A stretch of DNA of 20,184 bases from CAZTPH01 sp031552655 (GTDB lineage Bacteria > Pseudomonadota > Gammaproteobacteria > UBA9339), in contig JAVBML010000012.1 of the NCBI GenBank assembly GCA_031552655.1, forward strand, positions 1 to 20,184, written 5' to 3'. Position numbers and translations under genes: made by a program. How positions within the stretch are numbered: position 1 is the first letter of the stretch; each line of letters begins with the position of its first letter. The notes below the pieces were generated by a model. That model was not told the DNA's origin, made no database searches, and saw nothing but the letters and a program-made list of their open reading frames with translations. Positions 1 to 7,914 of this stretch are shown one piece after another.

Positions 1-137
1 CTCGGCCGTCCCGCAGCTGGAATACGCTACTATGACTTAACGCTTAGTATAGATTTTTAGCACTCGCTTTGCTCTACTAAAAACCCTCACCTACCTCGGA
101 CTTCTAGCCTACACTTCGTTCTCCTTGGCTAGCAGCG
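1..137. repeat. Hairpin-rich non-coding stretch interrupting nudF
   Basis: This stretch lies where the first two thirds of nudF should be, but no frame resembles NudF. The frame of the downstream remnant is closed by a TAG at 105-107. It contains two short inverted repeats: TTTTTAG at 54-60 with CTAAAAA at 77-83, enclosing a smaller AGCA/TGCT pair, and CTAGCC at 104-109 with GGCTAG at 127-132. The second repeat ends just before the first NudF-like codons. This looks like the end of an inserted repeat or palindromic element, or a recombination scar. I do not recognise the element and saw no second copy in the window. Confidence 0.4.
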
Positions 138-410
138 GTGGAAGAGCTGCTACCCGTCTATGAATACCTGGTCTCTCCGGGTTTTAGCACGGAGATGGTA
201 AAATTATTTTGTGCCAAAATAGATAGCTCCAAGGCTCCGCAATTTTCCGGTGCCAGAGAGGAGGGAGAGGATATAAAAATACATGTACTTTCCACTGCGG
301 AGGCATTTGCGGCCATGGATAATGGCCTCATTCATAACGGCATGGCCATCATTGCTCTTCAGTGGCTAGCGCTTAATCTTAAACGTCTACAGAAAATGTG
401 GTGCCCTTAA
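138..410 (+). pseudogene. nudF: ADP-ribose pyrophosphatase NudF, C-terminal fragment
   Basis: The 90 residues match the C-terminal part of gammaproteobacterial NudF (ADP-sugar diphosphatase, MutT/Nudix superfamily). They retain an L-x-F/Y-L-x-SPG segment (here VYEYLVSPGFSTE), the following E-(G/N)-EDI-x-(I/V)HV strand and the terminal ALQWL helix of the E. coli enzyme as I know it. Intact NudF is about 210 residues. The N-terminal dimerisation domain and the catalytic Nudix box are absent, so this fragment cannot hydrolyse ADP-ribose. The GTG at 138 is merely the first start-like codon after an in-frame stop at 105-107, and no ribosome binding site precedes it. The fragment converges on smpB with a 45-base gap. 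It is probably a pseudogene. The alternative, a split gene whose other half lies beyond the window edge, has the same functional outcome. Confidence 0.8.
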
Positions 411-455
411 ATTAACATCAATATCATCATATACTAGGTTAGCGATAACTTCCTC

Positions 456-905
456 CTATCTTCCCTTGGCCAATTTTCGTTGCTCTCTTTTCCACTCTCG
501 CTCCTTAGTGGTCTGGCGCTTATCATAGAGATTTTTACCCCTTGCCAAAGCAATATCTACCTTAGCTCTATTATTTTTCCAGTGCAAATTAATGGGCACA
601 AGGGCATAGCCTCTGCGCTCCACAGCTCCAATTAGTCGATCCAATTCTCTACGCTTAAGTAATAATTTCCTGGAACGATCGGCTATGGGATTAATGTGAG
701 TGGAAACAGTATTCATGGGGGAAATGTGGGCATTGATTAGAAACGCCTCTCCGCGTTTAATAACCGCATAGCTTTCGGCCAGCTGTGCCTTACCCGCGCG
801 TAAACTCTTCACTTCCCAACCCTGCAATACTATGCCGGCTTCCAAAGTTTCCTCAATGTGGTAGTTGTAATGCGCTTTGCGATTATTAGCAATGGAAGAG
901 GTCAT
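456..905 (-). CDS. smpB: SsrA-binding protein SmpB
   Basis: SmpB binds tmRNA and delivers it to stalled ribosomes for trans-translation, rescuing the ribosome and tagging the incomplete protein. The 149-residue product has the expected beta-barrel core, with N-x-KA-x-(Y/F)-x-Y near residues 8-15 and the GWEVKSLRAGKA segment near 29-40. The C-terminal basic tail (DKRQTTKEREWKREQRKLAKGR region, about 128-149) becomes helical in the decoding centre. Length is close to the usual 150-160. The ATG at 905 is preceded by GGAG at a good distance. It lies 10 bases after the bamE stop on the same strand, so the two are probably co-transcribed. Its 3' end faces the nudF remnant. Cytoplasmic; identification is secure. 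Confidence 0.97.
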   Translation of the reverse strand: MTSSIANNRKAHYNYHIEETLEAGIVLQGWEVKSLRAGKAQLAESYAVIKRGEAFLINAHISPMNTVSTHINPIADRSRKLLLKRRELDRLIGAVERRGYALVPINLHWKNNRAKVDIALARGKNLYDKRQTTKEREWKREQRKLAKGR

Positions 906-915
906 GCTAGCTCCA

Positions 916-1209
916 CTATCTGATGCGCACTAATTTATTGGATTTAAACTCTAAAGTTAATCTATCGGTGGCTTTAACTTTACCATTGACGCGCTTAGTA
1001 TATACATATACCCACCGATCACTATGCAAAATATCATTTAGCACTGGAGTACCGAGCATAGCAGCAACTTCATCTCTCGTCATACCTAAATTTAGTTTCG
1101 CTACCATAGATTCGCTAAGTAAATTTCCCTGTTCCACCGTAACTCGATATGGTTGACAACCTACCAATAGCATGGTGGCTATAAAAATTAATAATACTTT
1201 ATGCATCAT
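916..1209 (-). CDS. bamE: Outer membrane assembly lipoprotein BamE (SmpA/OmlA)
   Basis: BamE is a small lipoprotein of the BAM complex, which inserts beta-barrel proteins into the outer membrane. The 97-residue product has a short hydrophobic signal with lipobox LLVGC; the lipidated cysteine is near residue 18. The BamE/SmpA core follows: LNLGMTRDEVAAMLGTP, then a D-x-W-x-Y-x-Y strand and a final L-x-L-x-F-x-x-x-x-L pattern. Two adjacent ATG codons (1207-1209 and 1204-1206) follow AAAGGAGATAT, a strong Shine-Dalgarno sequence, so either may be used. It is shorter than the E. coli protein (about 113 residues) but complete in the core. It precedes smpB by 10 bases; bamE and smpB are neighbours in many gammaproteobacteria. 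fumC ends 94 bases upstream with no visible terminator between. Confidence 0.93.
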   Translation of the reverse strand: MMHKVLLIFIATMLLVGCQPYRVTVEQGNLLSESMVAKLNLGMTRDEVAAMLGTPVLNDILHSDRWVYVYTKRVNGKVKATDRLTLEFKSNKLVRIR

Positions 1210-1303
1210 ATATCTCCTTTTTTTAAAAGATCTTAGCTCGTAGCACTCCGCAAAGCAAATGATGAGATCCCAGCTATCAACATTGCCATGAGTATCCTAG
1301 CTA

Positions 1304-2689
1304 CTATTTTTCCCCCATGGCGTGATCAAATTCCTTCAGATCCATATATCCCAAAGCGGCACAAGCCTCCCGCAGAGTAATATCTCTGCGTAGAGCTAAG
1401 CGTGTAATATCGCAAACCCTATCGTAACCGATAATCGGATTGAGAGCCGTAGCTGCCATAAGAGAATTTTTCACAAAAAATGCCTGTCGCTGACGATTAG
1501 CTTGCAAGCCAGCTAGCGCATACCGATTAAATGACACCAGTGCATCACCTAGAAGATTTATAGCTTGCAGTAAATTGTATATAATCACCGGCTTAAATAC
1601 ATTTAATTCGAAATCTCCCTGGGCATTGGCAAAGCTGATGGTAGCATCATTTCCCATAACCTGGGCACAAACCATGAGCACCATTTCACACTGCGTGGGA
1701 TTAACCTTCCCGGGCATGATTGAAGAACCGGGTTCATTACTTGGCAAAATTAGCTCCCCCAAACCGCAGCGTGGCCCCGAAGCTAACCAACGAATGTCAT
1801 TGACTATCTTAAACAGTGCCGTAGCTAGAGATTTAACAGCCCCACTAATGATTAAAAGTGGTTCATGGGAAGAAAGCATGCAAAATTTATTAGTAGCTGT
1901 GCGTAGAGGTAATTTCATCTTTTTCCCAAGAATACGTACCATGGCTACGTCAAACTTTTTCGGTGCATTTAATCCCGTACCAACGGCGGTACCGCCAATG
2001 GCTAAGTGGTAGAGAGGTTGCAATGCTAGCTGGATATGCTCCAAAGCCAAAGCAATTTGGGCACCATAGCCAGAGAATTCCTCCCCCAGGGTCAACGGCA
2101 CAGCATCCTGCAAATGGGTACGCCCCACCTTCACCAGTGAATTAAATTTTTTACTGAGCTTCACTAGGCTACGATGCAATGCAGACAATGCAGGAATCAA
2201 ATGATGTCGCAGAGCAGTGATGGTAGCTAAATGCATCGCCGTGGGAAAAAGATCATTGGTAGACTGTGACATATTAACATCATCATTGGGATGGATTGAT
2301 TTTTTCCTACCCAACTTGCTACCTAACTTCACATTGGCCCTATGAGCTATCACCTCGTTAACATTCATATTAGTTTGGGTACCACTACCAGATTGCCAAA
2401 TCTTTAGTGGAAAATCCTGCCAGAGATCGGCATCATCAGTCAAAATTTTTTCGCAAACACTGATAATTGCTTCCGCTTTATTACGAGGTAATAATCCCTT
2501 AGCTGCATTTACCCTAGCTGCTGCTTGCTTAATTATAACCAAACTAGCTATTATTTCCCGCGGCATAAGCTCCGTCCCCACGGCAAAATTTTGTCGTGCT
2601 CGCTCCGTTTGAGCACCCCAGTGCCTATTTCTAGGCACTGAAACCATGCCCAGAGAATCATATTCCTTTCTTTGGCCGTTGCTTTTCAT
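1304..2689 (-). CDS. fumC: Class II fumarate hydratase FumC
   Basis: This is the oxygen-stable, iron-free fumarase that interconverts fumarate and L-malate in the TCA cycle, working as a homotetramer in the cytoplasm. At 461 residues it matches the family length (about 460-467). Diagnostic segments are present: WGAQTERARQNF near the N-terminus, GSGTQTNMNVNEVIAHRAN, HPNDDVNMSQSTND, the T-H-L-Q-DA segment with GRTHLQDAVPLTLG, and the superfamily signature GSSIMPGKVNPTQCEM containing the catalytic-loop serine. The start ATG at 2689 agrees with homologue N-termini, although only a weak AAG-type ribosome binding site is visible. It is transcribed divergently from the orphan gene at 2763, with a 73-base shared intergenic region, and may be followed in the same transcript by bamE and smpB. 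Confidence 0.97.
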   Translation of the reverse strand: MKSNGQRKEYDSLGMVSVPRNRHWGAQTERARQNFAVGTELMPREIIASLVIIKQAAARVNAAKGLLPRNKAEAIISVCEKILTDDADLWQDFPLKIWQSGSGTQTNMNVNEVIAHRANVKLGSKLGRKKSIHPNDDVNMSQSTNDLFPTAMHLATITALRHHLIPALSALHRSLVKLSKKFNSLVKVGRTHLQDAVPLTLGEEFSGYGAQIALALEHIQLALQPLYHLAIGGTAVGTGLNAPKKFDVAMVRILGKKMKLPLRTATNKFCMLSSHEPLLIISGAVKSLATALFKIVNDIRWLASGPRCGLGELILPSNEPGSSIMPGKVNPTQCEMVLMVCAQVMGNDATISFANAQGDFELNVFKPVIIYNLLQAINLLGDALVSFNRYALAGLQANRQRQAFFVKNSLMAATALNPIIGYDRVCDITRLALRRDITLREACAALGYMDLKEFDHAMGEK

Positions 2690-2718
2690 ATCTTAGTGGA
2701 AAAATTTTATCTTTTCCG

Positions 2719-2724
2719 TATAAT
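2719..2724 (+). promoter_or_regulatory. Putative -10 box for the orphan gene at 2763
   Basis: A perfect TATAAT lies 38 bases before the ATG, in the 73-base interval between divergent fumC and the orphan gene. The -35 position has no good match; a GTGGAA is found at 17 bases spacing. A CCATGG follows at 2730-2735. Confidence 0.35.
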
Positions 2725-2762
2725 AGATACCATGGAAGTAAAAAATAAAAAAGGAAAATACT

Positions 2763-3197
2763 ATGTCTCAGCAAGCTCAACTTGAAAGATTGAAAAAAAA
2801 ACTTAGGGAAATTTTACGCTTACATCGAGGTAAAGTTCCATATTTTTGGAAAAATATAAAAAATACACTACTTAGCCACATTAGAAAAGAGCAACAGCAC
2901 TTAAGAATGCTGCAGGAACATCATCAAAAAATAGATGCGGCGAATCGAGCCGATGACCCAACTCCGGAAGAAGAGGGTGCAAGGGTAAAAAAATATCTAG
3001 AGTCCGCATCAAAAACTACCGCCCCATCGGTTACCGAACCAGTGAAAGGGAAAATACCTAGGTCAAGAATTAGGCGCACACCTAAGATCGAAGTCAAAGA
3101 TAATTCTGAAACACCAGAGCAAGAATCCCAGGACCACGACAATGACCAACCTAGTGCCTCACCTTTGAAAGATCTAACCAATAAAGCTAATTTTTAG
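2763..3197 (+). CDS. Orphan charged, coiled-coil-like protein
   Basis: I do not recognise this 144-residue protein. Residues 1 to about 58 are strongly basic and helical in pattern, with leucine spacing suggesting a coiled coil or a nucleic-acid- or membrane-surface-binding helix (LERLKKKLREILRLHRGK; later HIRKEQQHLRMLQEHHQK). Residues about 60 to 144 are rich in E, D, P, S, T and K, look disordered, and include a basic patch RSRIRRTPK. There is no signal peptide, membrane segment or cysteine. The ATG follows AAGGAAAATACT, a good ribosome binding site, and a TATAAT lies upstream, so it is probably expressed. Its stop codon is one base from the stop of the convergent RND gene. A lineage-specific cytoplasmic or secreted effector-like protein is possible but not shown. 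Confidence 0.7.
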   Translation: MSQQAQLERLKKKLREILRLHRGKVPYFWKNIKNTLLSHIRKEQQHLRMLQEHHQKIDAANRADDPTPEEEGARVKKYLESASKTTAPSVTEPVKGKIPRSRIRRTPKIEVKDNSETPEQESQDHDNDQPSASPLKDLTNKANF

Positions 3198-3198
3198 C

Positions 3199-6100
3199 CT
3201 ACGAGATCTTAGTTTTTTTAGTAGCTAAATAACTATAAACCGTCGGCACGAGAAATAGAGTAAACATTGTACCTATCATCATACCACCAATAATTACCCA
3301 ACCAATTTGATGACGACTATTGGCACCGGCACCCGTAGCCATGGCCAAGGGTACAGCTCCCAGCACCATGGCAGCAGTTGTCATTAAAATTGGGCGCAAC
3401 CTCGTTGTCGCCGCAGTGATGATAGCGTCCCGTATACTTCTTCCCTCCTCCTGCAATTGATTGGCAAATTCCACCATCAAAATTCCATGCTTACTAATCA
3501 ATCCAATTAGGGTGATCAACCCTATCTCCGAATAGATATTCAGAGTGGTTTTAGTAAGATACATTACCAAAAGAGCACCAAACATCGACAAAGGAATGGT
3601 AAACAGCACAATTAACGGATCACGAAAACTTTCAAATTGCGCTGCCAATACTAAAAAAATAAATACTATGGCGAAGAGAAAAGTAAATAGCATCTGGTTT
3701 CCGGTTTGTAAGTACAACCGTGACTGCCCTGAATAATCGACTTTGACCTCCGCAGGAGCAATTTTTCCAATGGTATCTTTGAAAAAATCCAGTGCCTGAC
3801 CCAGAGTATAGCCTGGTACGGTACCCGCCGTAATGGAAAAAGATCGTAGCTGTTGAAAATGTTTAATACTTTCAGGAATTACGCTTTCATCGGTGGTAAC
3901 CATATTGCTCAATGATACCAATTCTCCCGCTGCGGTGCGTAAATATAGATTATTCATCACATCCGGACTGTTACTAATATCAGGAAATAGTTGAGGAATC
4001 ACATCATAGCTACGTCCTTCAATGCTAAAATGCCCCGCCGTCGGTTGCCCCAATAGCAAATTAATGGCGCTACCAATGTCCCGCACTTTTATACCCAGCA
4101 CGCCTGCTTTTTCTCGATTAATATGTATACCAAACTGAGTTTTATCTAACTTAGGCTCAACACGTACATTATACAGCCTAGGGTTTTTCCTAGCAGCATT
4201 GGCTATCTCCTGAACCGTGCCATGTAACTTAGCATAGTCTCCCAGCGTCTGCAATTGAATGGCAATGGGATCTTCACCACCGGCACCGGGTAAGCTAGAC
4301 GGATTGGTTGGAAAGGATATGATCCCCGGAATAGACCAAAGCTGAGGGGCAAGATCACTAATAATTTGATCAACGGATCGCTGGCGCTCCGACCATGGTT
4401 TTAAAATTAGTAGCGCTACACCCGCATTGGCAGCGGGACCATTAAAACTATAGCCATTAATGACTAGGCGACTTTCCAACTCCGGGATCTTTACTAGCAT
4501 CTGATCCACCATTTTAGAATATTTTTCCATATAATTGATATTGGTTGATGTGGGAGCCAGCATGGGTGCCAATAGAAATCCCTGATCTTCCCGGGGAGCA
4601 AGTTCCTGGGGAATAACTGAGTAAAGTAATCCCGTAGCAATAAAAATCAAAGGAATGGTAGCTAATACTTTACCACCATGGGCAATCGTTTTTTGCAGTA
4701 ACCGAGTATAGCTGCCATTAATTCTATCAAAAATATGGTGAATTTTACTACTAAATGCCGACTCCTTCGTTCCCGCGGGAAGCATAATTTTTGAACACAT
4801 CATGGGAGACAAAGTAAGGGCAATAAATCCCGAAACAATTACTGCGCCCGCTAAGGTAAAAGCAAATTCCTTAAATAGGGAACCAATGAGCCCCGTTAAA
4901 AAACCAATGGGAGCATATACTGCAGCCAAGGTAAAAGTCATGGCAATGACCGCAAATTGAATCTCCCGGGCACCCACCAGGGAAGCTTCCCGGGGTGATT
5001 TACCTAGGGAAATATGGCGGTGAATATTCTCCGCCACCACAATGGCATCATCCACCACAATGCCAATGGCAAGTACCATGGAAAGCAGAGTAATGGTATT
5101 GAGGGAGTAACCCAGAAGATACATAAAAATACATACCCCAGCGAGGGATAGAGGAATGGTAACCACGGGAACCAATAGGGTGCGCAGTGATCCTAAAAAA
5201 AGTAAAACCACCAAAACCACACACAGCGTAGCTTCCACTATGGTTTTTTTCACTTCACCAATGGACTCACCAATGAATTTAGAACTATCCCAAGTAATTT
5301 TACCTAGAATATCCCGAGGTAATGATGACACTAACTGTGCAAAAATACCCTTAACACTTTTGGCCACATCCAGGGGATTAGCTGTCGACAGTGGAGTAAT
5401 TGAGATCGCCGCACCATCGATGCCATTCATCCACACCGAGAGATCCATAAATCTAGCTCCCAACTGAGCTTTGCCAATATCCCTGATTTTTGTAAGTTCA
5501 CCACCCCGATGCCGAATTACTAAATCATTAAATTGCTGCTCCGTGGATGCTTCACTAAAGGTCTTTACCACAAACTCCTCCAGCGAGGTTTTTAACATGC
5601 CTCCCGGGGCCTGCAAACTCTGTAGCTTAATCGCATGATCTATGTCGGCAGGAGTAATATTTTTCGACGCCATGAGACGATGGTCTAGCCAGATGCGCAT
5701 AGCATAACTTGGTCCTAGTACTTGCGCCTGACCAACCCCCGTAAGAGATTGCAGCTGTGGCTGCACCAAGCGATTCAAATAGTCCGTAATGGCTTCCCGC
5801 TTTAGAGTCTTACTGGAAAATGAAAGATACATACTGGGGCTAGCATTGGGATCGCTTTTAATAATAACGGGATCATCAATTTCCCTCGGTAATAGATAGC
5901 GTATGGAATTTACCTTGGAATTAACATCGGCCATGGCCACATTAATATCGTAACCTAGCTGGAAATATATAATGACAGTGCTGTTTTCATTGAAACTGTT
6001 GGACACCATATAGTCAATGCCATCAACACCTCCCAGAGCATTTTCCAGGGGGGTGGTAACAAAGCCCTCCATGAGAGCAGCATCGGCTCCAGCATAGTGA

Positions 6101-6246
6101 GTTCTCACACTAATAACTGAAGCATCGATGCGAGGATATAACCTAACCTGTAAGCTAAAATAGGATCTAATGCCAATCAACAAAATGGTAAGACTCAACA
6201 CCGTGGCAAATACGGGGCGACGAATAAAAATATCTGTAAATGACAT
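3199..6246 (-). CDS. RND efflux transporter, inner-membrane permease (HAE1/AcrB-like)
   Basis: This is a proton-driven hydrophobe/amphiphile efflux pump subunit of the inner membrane, normally a trimer exporting drugs, detergents or metabolites through a TolC-type channel. The 1015-residue length and two-fold layout (TM1, large periplasmic loop, TM2-6; TM7, second loop, TM8-12) are typical. The N-terminus MSFTDIFIRRPVFATVLSL is a family hallmark. The proton-relay residues are present: adjacent aspartates in TM4 (GIVVDDAIVVAENI, near residue 400) and the TM10 lysine (LISKHGILMVEFANQ, near residue 917). The ATG follows GAAGG at proper spacing. The gene starts 62 bases after the TolC-like gene and is surely co-transcribed with it. 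No membrane-fusion (adaptor) gene is adjacent. Substrate cannot be told from sequence alone. Confidence 0.95.
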   Translation of the reverse strand: MSFTDIFIRRPVFATVLSLTILLIGIRSYFSLQVRLYPRIDASVISVRTHYAGADAALMEGFVTTPLENALGGVDGIDYMVSNSFNENSTVIIYFQLGYDINVAMADVNSKVNSIRYLLPREIDDPVIIKSDPNASPSMYLSFSSKTLKREAITDYLNRLVQPQLQSLTGVGQAQVLGPSYAMRIWLDHRLMASKNITPADIDHAIKLQSLQAPGGMLKTSLEEFVVKTFSEASTEQQFNDLVIRHRGGELTKIRDIGKAQLGARFMDLSVWMNGIDGAAISITPLSTANPLDVAKSVKGIFAQLVSSLPRDILGKITWDSSKFIGESIGEVKKTIVEATLCVVLVVLLFLGSLRTLLVPVVTIPLSLAGVCIFMYLLGYSLNTITLLSMVLAIGIVVDDAIVVAENIHRHISLGKSPREASLVGAREIQFAVIAMTFTLAAVYAPIGFLTGLIGSLFKEFAFTLAGAVIVSGFIALTLSPMMCSKIMLPAGTKESAFSSKIHHIFDRINGSYTRLLQKTIAHGGKVLATIPLIFIATGLLYSVIPQELAPREDQGFLLAPMLAPTSTNINYMEKYSKMVDQMLVKIPELESRLVINGYSFNGPAANAGVALLILKPWSERQRSVDQIISDLAPQLWSIPGIISFPTNPSSLPGAGGEDPIAIQLQTLGDYAKLHGTVQEIANAARKNPRLYNVRVEPKLDKTQFGIHINREKAGVLGIKVRDIGSAINLLLGQPTAGHFSIEGRSYDVIPQLFPDISNSPDVMNNLYLRTAAGELVSLSNMVTTDESVIPESIKHFQQLRSFSITAGTVPGYTLGQALDFFKDTIGKIAPAEVKVDYSGQSRLYLQTGNQMLFTFLFAIVFIFLVLAAQFESFRDPLIVLFTIPLSMFGALLVMYLTKTTLNIYSEIGLITLIGLISKHGILMVEFANQLQEEGRSIRDAIITAATTRLRPILMTTAAMVLGAVPLAMATGAGANSRHQIGWVIIGGMMIGTMFTLFLVPTVYSYLATKKTKIS

Positions 6247-6308
6247 AAACTAACCTTCTAAGATCAACACTGTGAATTTCTAAACTATGACTTTCTACCT
6301 ATCTTTTA

Positions 6309-7829
6309 CTAAAGAGCTACCGCTGGTTCAATAGCTTCCGCTCTAAATATTTTAATTTTTCTCTGAGACGATGCCGAGGATCCATTTTGCGCCTTTACTT
6401 TAGTGGATTTAGATTTAATCTTTTTAGTAATGGTACCATTTCCTGCTGCATTTTTAGAGTGCCTCGGATTTTCCCGTTGTAACTTTTTTGCAGTGGAAAT
6501 TTTATCTTCCAACCAAGAGTTTACCTCCCATAAATCATCTACTACTAATGATCCTGTGCACATTTTAAGCTTCAATAGCAACAATATATAGCTATGCTCA
6601 TCTCGGGCATATTCCGTCTGTGTCTCATAGAGCTTAGATTGAGCATCCAAAACGTCGGACATGGTCTTTCTACCCACACTATAATTAGCTCGCATGGATT
6701 TTAGAGTACTTTCGGCGGCCCTAATAGCTTCTAAGTCAGCTCTAATGGCGCTGATACCGGAAATTACTCCTAAATATGCTTGGCGTGTACTACTTACCAC
6801 CTCGCGGTGTTTTTTATCCAGTTCTCCCAGAGCCACTTGGTAATGGTAATGTGCTTGCTTAGCTTCCGCTACGGTACCACCTCCACTAAACAGCGGCATG
6901 GTTAGCTCCATGCCCACGGAAGCTGATTTCGTACGCCCATGGTTACCACTATTTCCATAGTTGCTATTATACCCATAGCCATAGCTACCCTGCACATTGA
7001 CAGTGGGAAAATGTCCGCTATGTTTGGCCTTGAGATTTTCCCAGGCATAGATTGTTTGATAATTGTATGCCATGAGATCAAAATTCCGTTGCTCCGCTGC
7101 TCTAACCCATTGTTCCATATCTTTCGGTTGCGGTGACATTAGTGGAAACTTAGATCCCAGAGAATCTAATTCTCGATACCTAGCTCCCGTAATCTCTGCC
7201 AACTTTTCCAAGGCACTATCTAGATCAGTTTTACTTTTAACCTCAATGGCCAACGATCTTTCATAGTTTCTACGACTTTCTGCCAAATCAGTAATGGGAA
7301 TTATACCTACATCATATTTGTGCTTAGACTGCACAAATAGATGCTCATTGGCTTGTCTTTGAGCTTGGGCATGGGAAAGAAATGATTTAGCCAGGAGAAC
7401 ATCAAAGTATCGCTCGGCTACTCTATAGAGCAATCCCTCTTCCTCGGCCATAAAAACTGCATGAGCTCGGCGCACTATGGCTTGGGAACCCCAGAGAGAA
7501 GCCAATTTTTTAAAATCGAAAATTGATTGACTAATGGTAAGTCCGTAGCCCAGTGAATTACCATAGTAGGCGGGAGTATATACTCCTCCACCGTGAGCTA
7601 ATTTTTCCCTACTTCTAGCAACATTGGCTCTAGTGGCAATTTGCGGTAGCAAACTAGCTCTACTTATGGCAAAGTTCTCCCTATCGGCTAGCCACGTTGA
7701 CCGGGCGATTTTAAACTGAGGATCGTTAGCTAAAGCCGCATTGTAGGCATCCAACAAATTGGTGGCAAAACTACTGGATACCACCAAATTTATGGCCAAA
7801 GTGAGGAAAAGATTTTTAGCTGTTTTCAT
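6309..7829 (-). CDS. TolC-family outer membrane channel
   Basis: This is the outer membrane exit duct of tripartite efflux pumps or type I secretion, a trimer with a 12-strand barrel and a long periplasmic helical tunnel. The 506-residue product has a signal peptide (about residues 1-22, ending SSSFA) and the family opening LLDAYNAALANDPQFKIA. Two internally repeated outer-membrane-efflux-protein domains follow, each with a long coiled-coil helix pair, and the conserved glycine/proline turn P-L-F-S-GGG before the second helix bundle. After about residue 430 there is an unusual lysine- and serine-rich tail to the end, longer than the E. coli TolC tail. AAGGAA precedes the ATG. It leads an operon with the RND permease. 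It could also serve a type I or peptide exporter elsewhere in the genome; this is inference. Confidence 0.93.
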   Translation of the reverse strand: MKTAKNLFLTLAINLVVSSSFATNLLDAYNAALANDPQFKIARSTWLADRENFAISRASLLPQIATRANVARSREKLAHGGGVYTPAYYGNSLGYGLTISQSIFDFKKLASLWGSQAIVRRAHAVFMAEEEGLLYRVAERYFDVLLAKSFLSHAQAQRQANEHLFVQSKHKYDVGIIPITDLAESRRNYERSLAIEVKSKTDLDSALEKLAEITGARYRELDSLGSKFPLMSPQPKDMEQWVRAAEQRNFDLMAYNYQTIYAWENLKAKHSGHFPTVNVQGSYGYGYNSNYGNSGNHGRTKSASVGMELTMPLFSGGGTVAEAKQAHYHYQVALGELDKKHREVVSSTRQAYLGVISGISAIRADLEAIRAAESTLKSMRANYSVGRKTMSDVLDAQSKLYETQTEYARDEHSYILLLLKLKMCTGSLVVDDLWEVNSWLEDKISTAKKLQRENPRHSKNAAGNGTITKKIKSKSTKVKAQNGSSASSQRKIKIFRAEAIEPAVAL

Positions 7830-7914
7830 ATTGTGCTATTCCTTAAAAATCTAAAACATGGGGTCATTTATAACTATACACATTGTTTCCATTGTGCATT
7901 GCCATGTCATTTAT

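Noticed and set aside
456..905. Search for tmRNA (ssrA) next to smpB
   Set aside because: No tRNA-Ala-like ends or tag frame were seen near smpB; the only structured RNAs found are rnpB and tRNA-Glu.
1575..2012. Plus-strand open frame inside fumC
   Set aside because: It is antisense to strongly conserved fumarase sequence and has no start signals.
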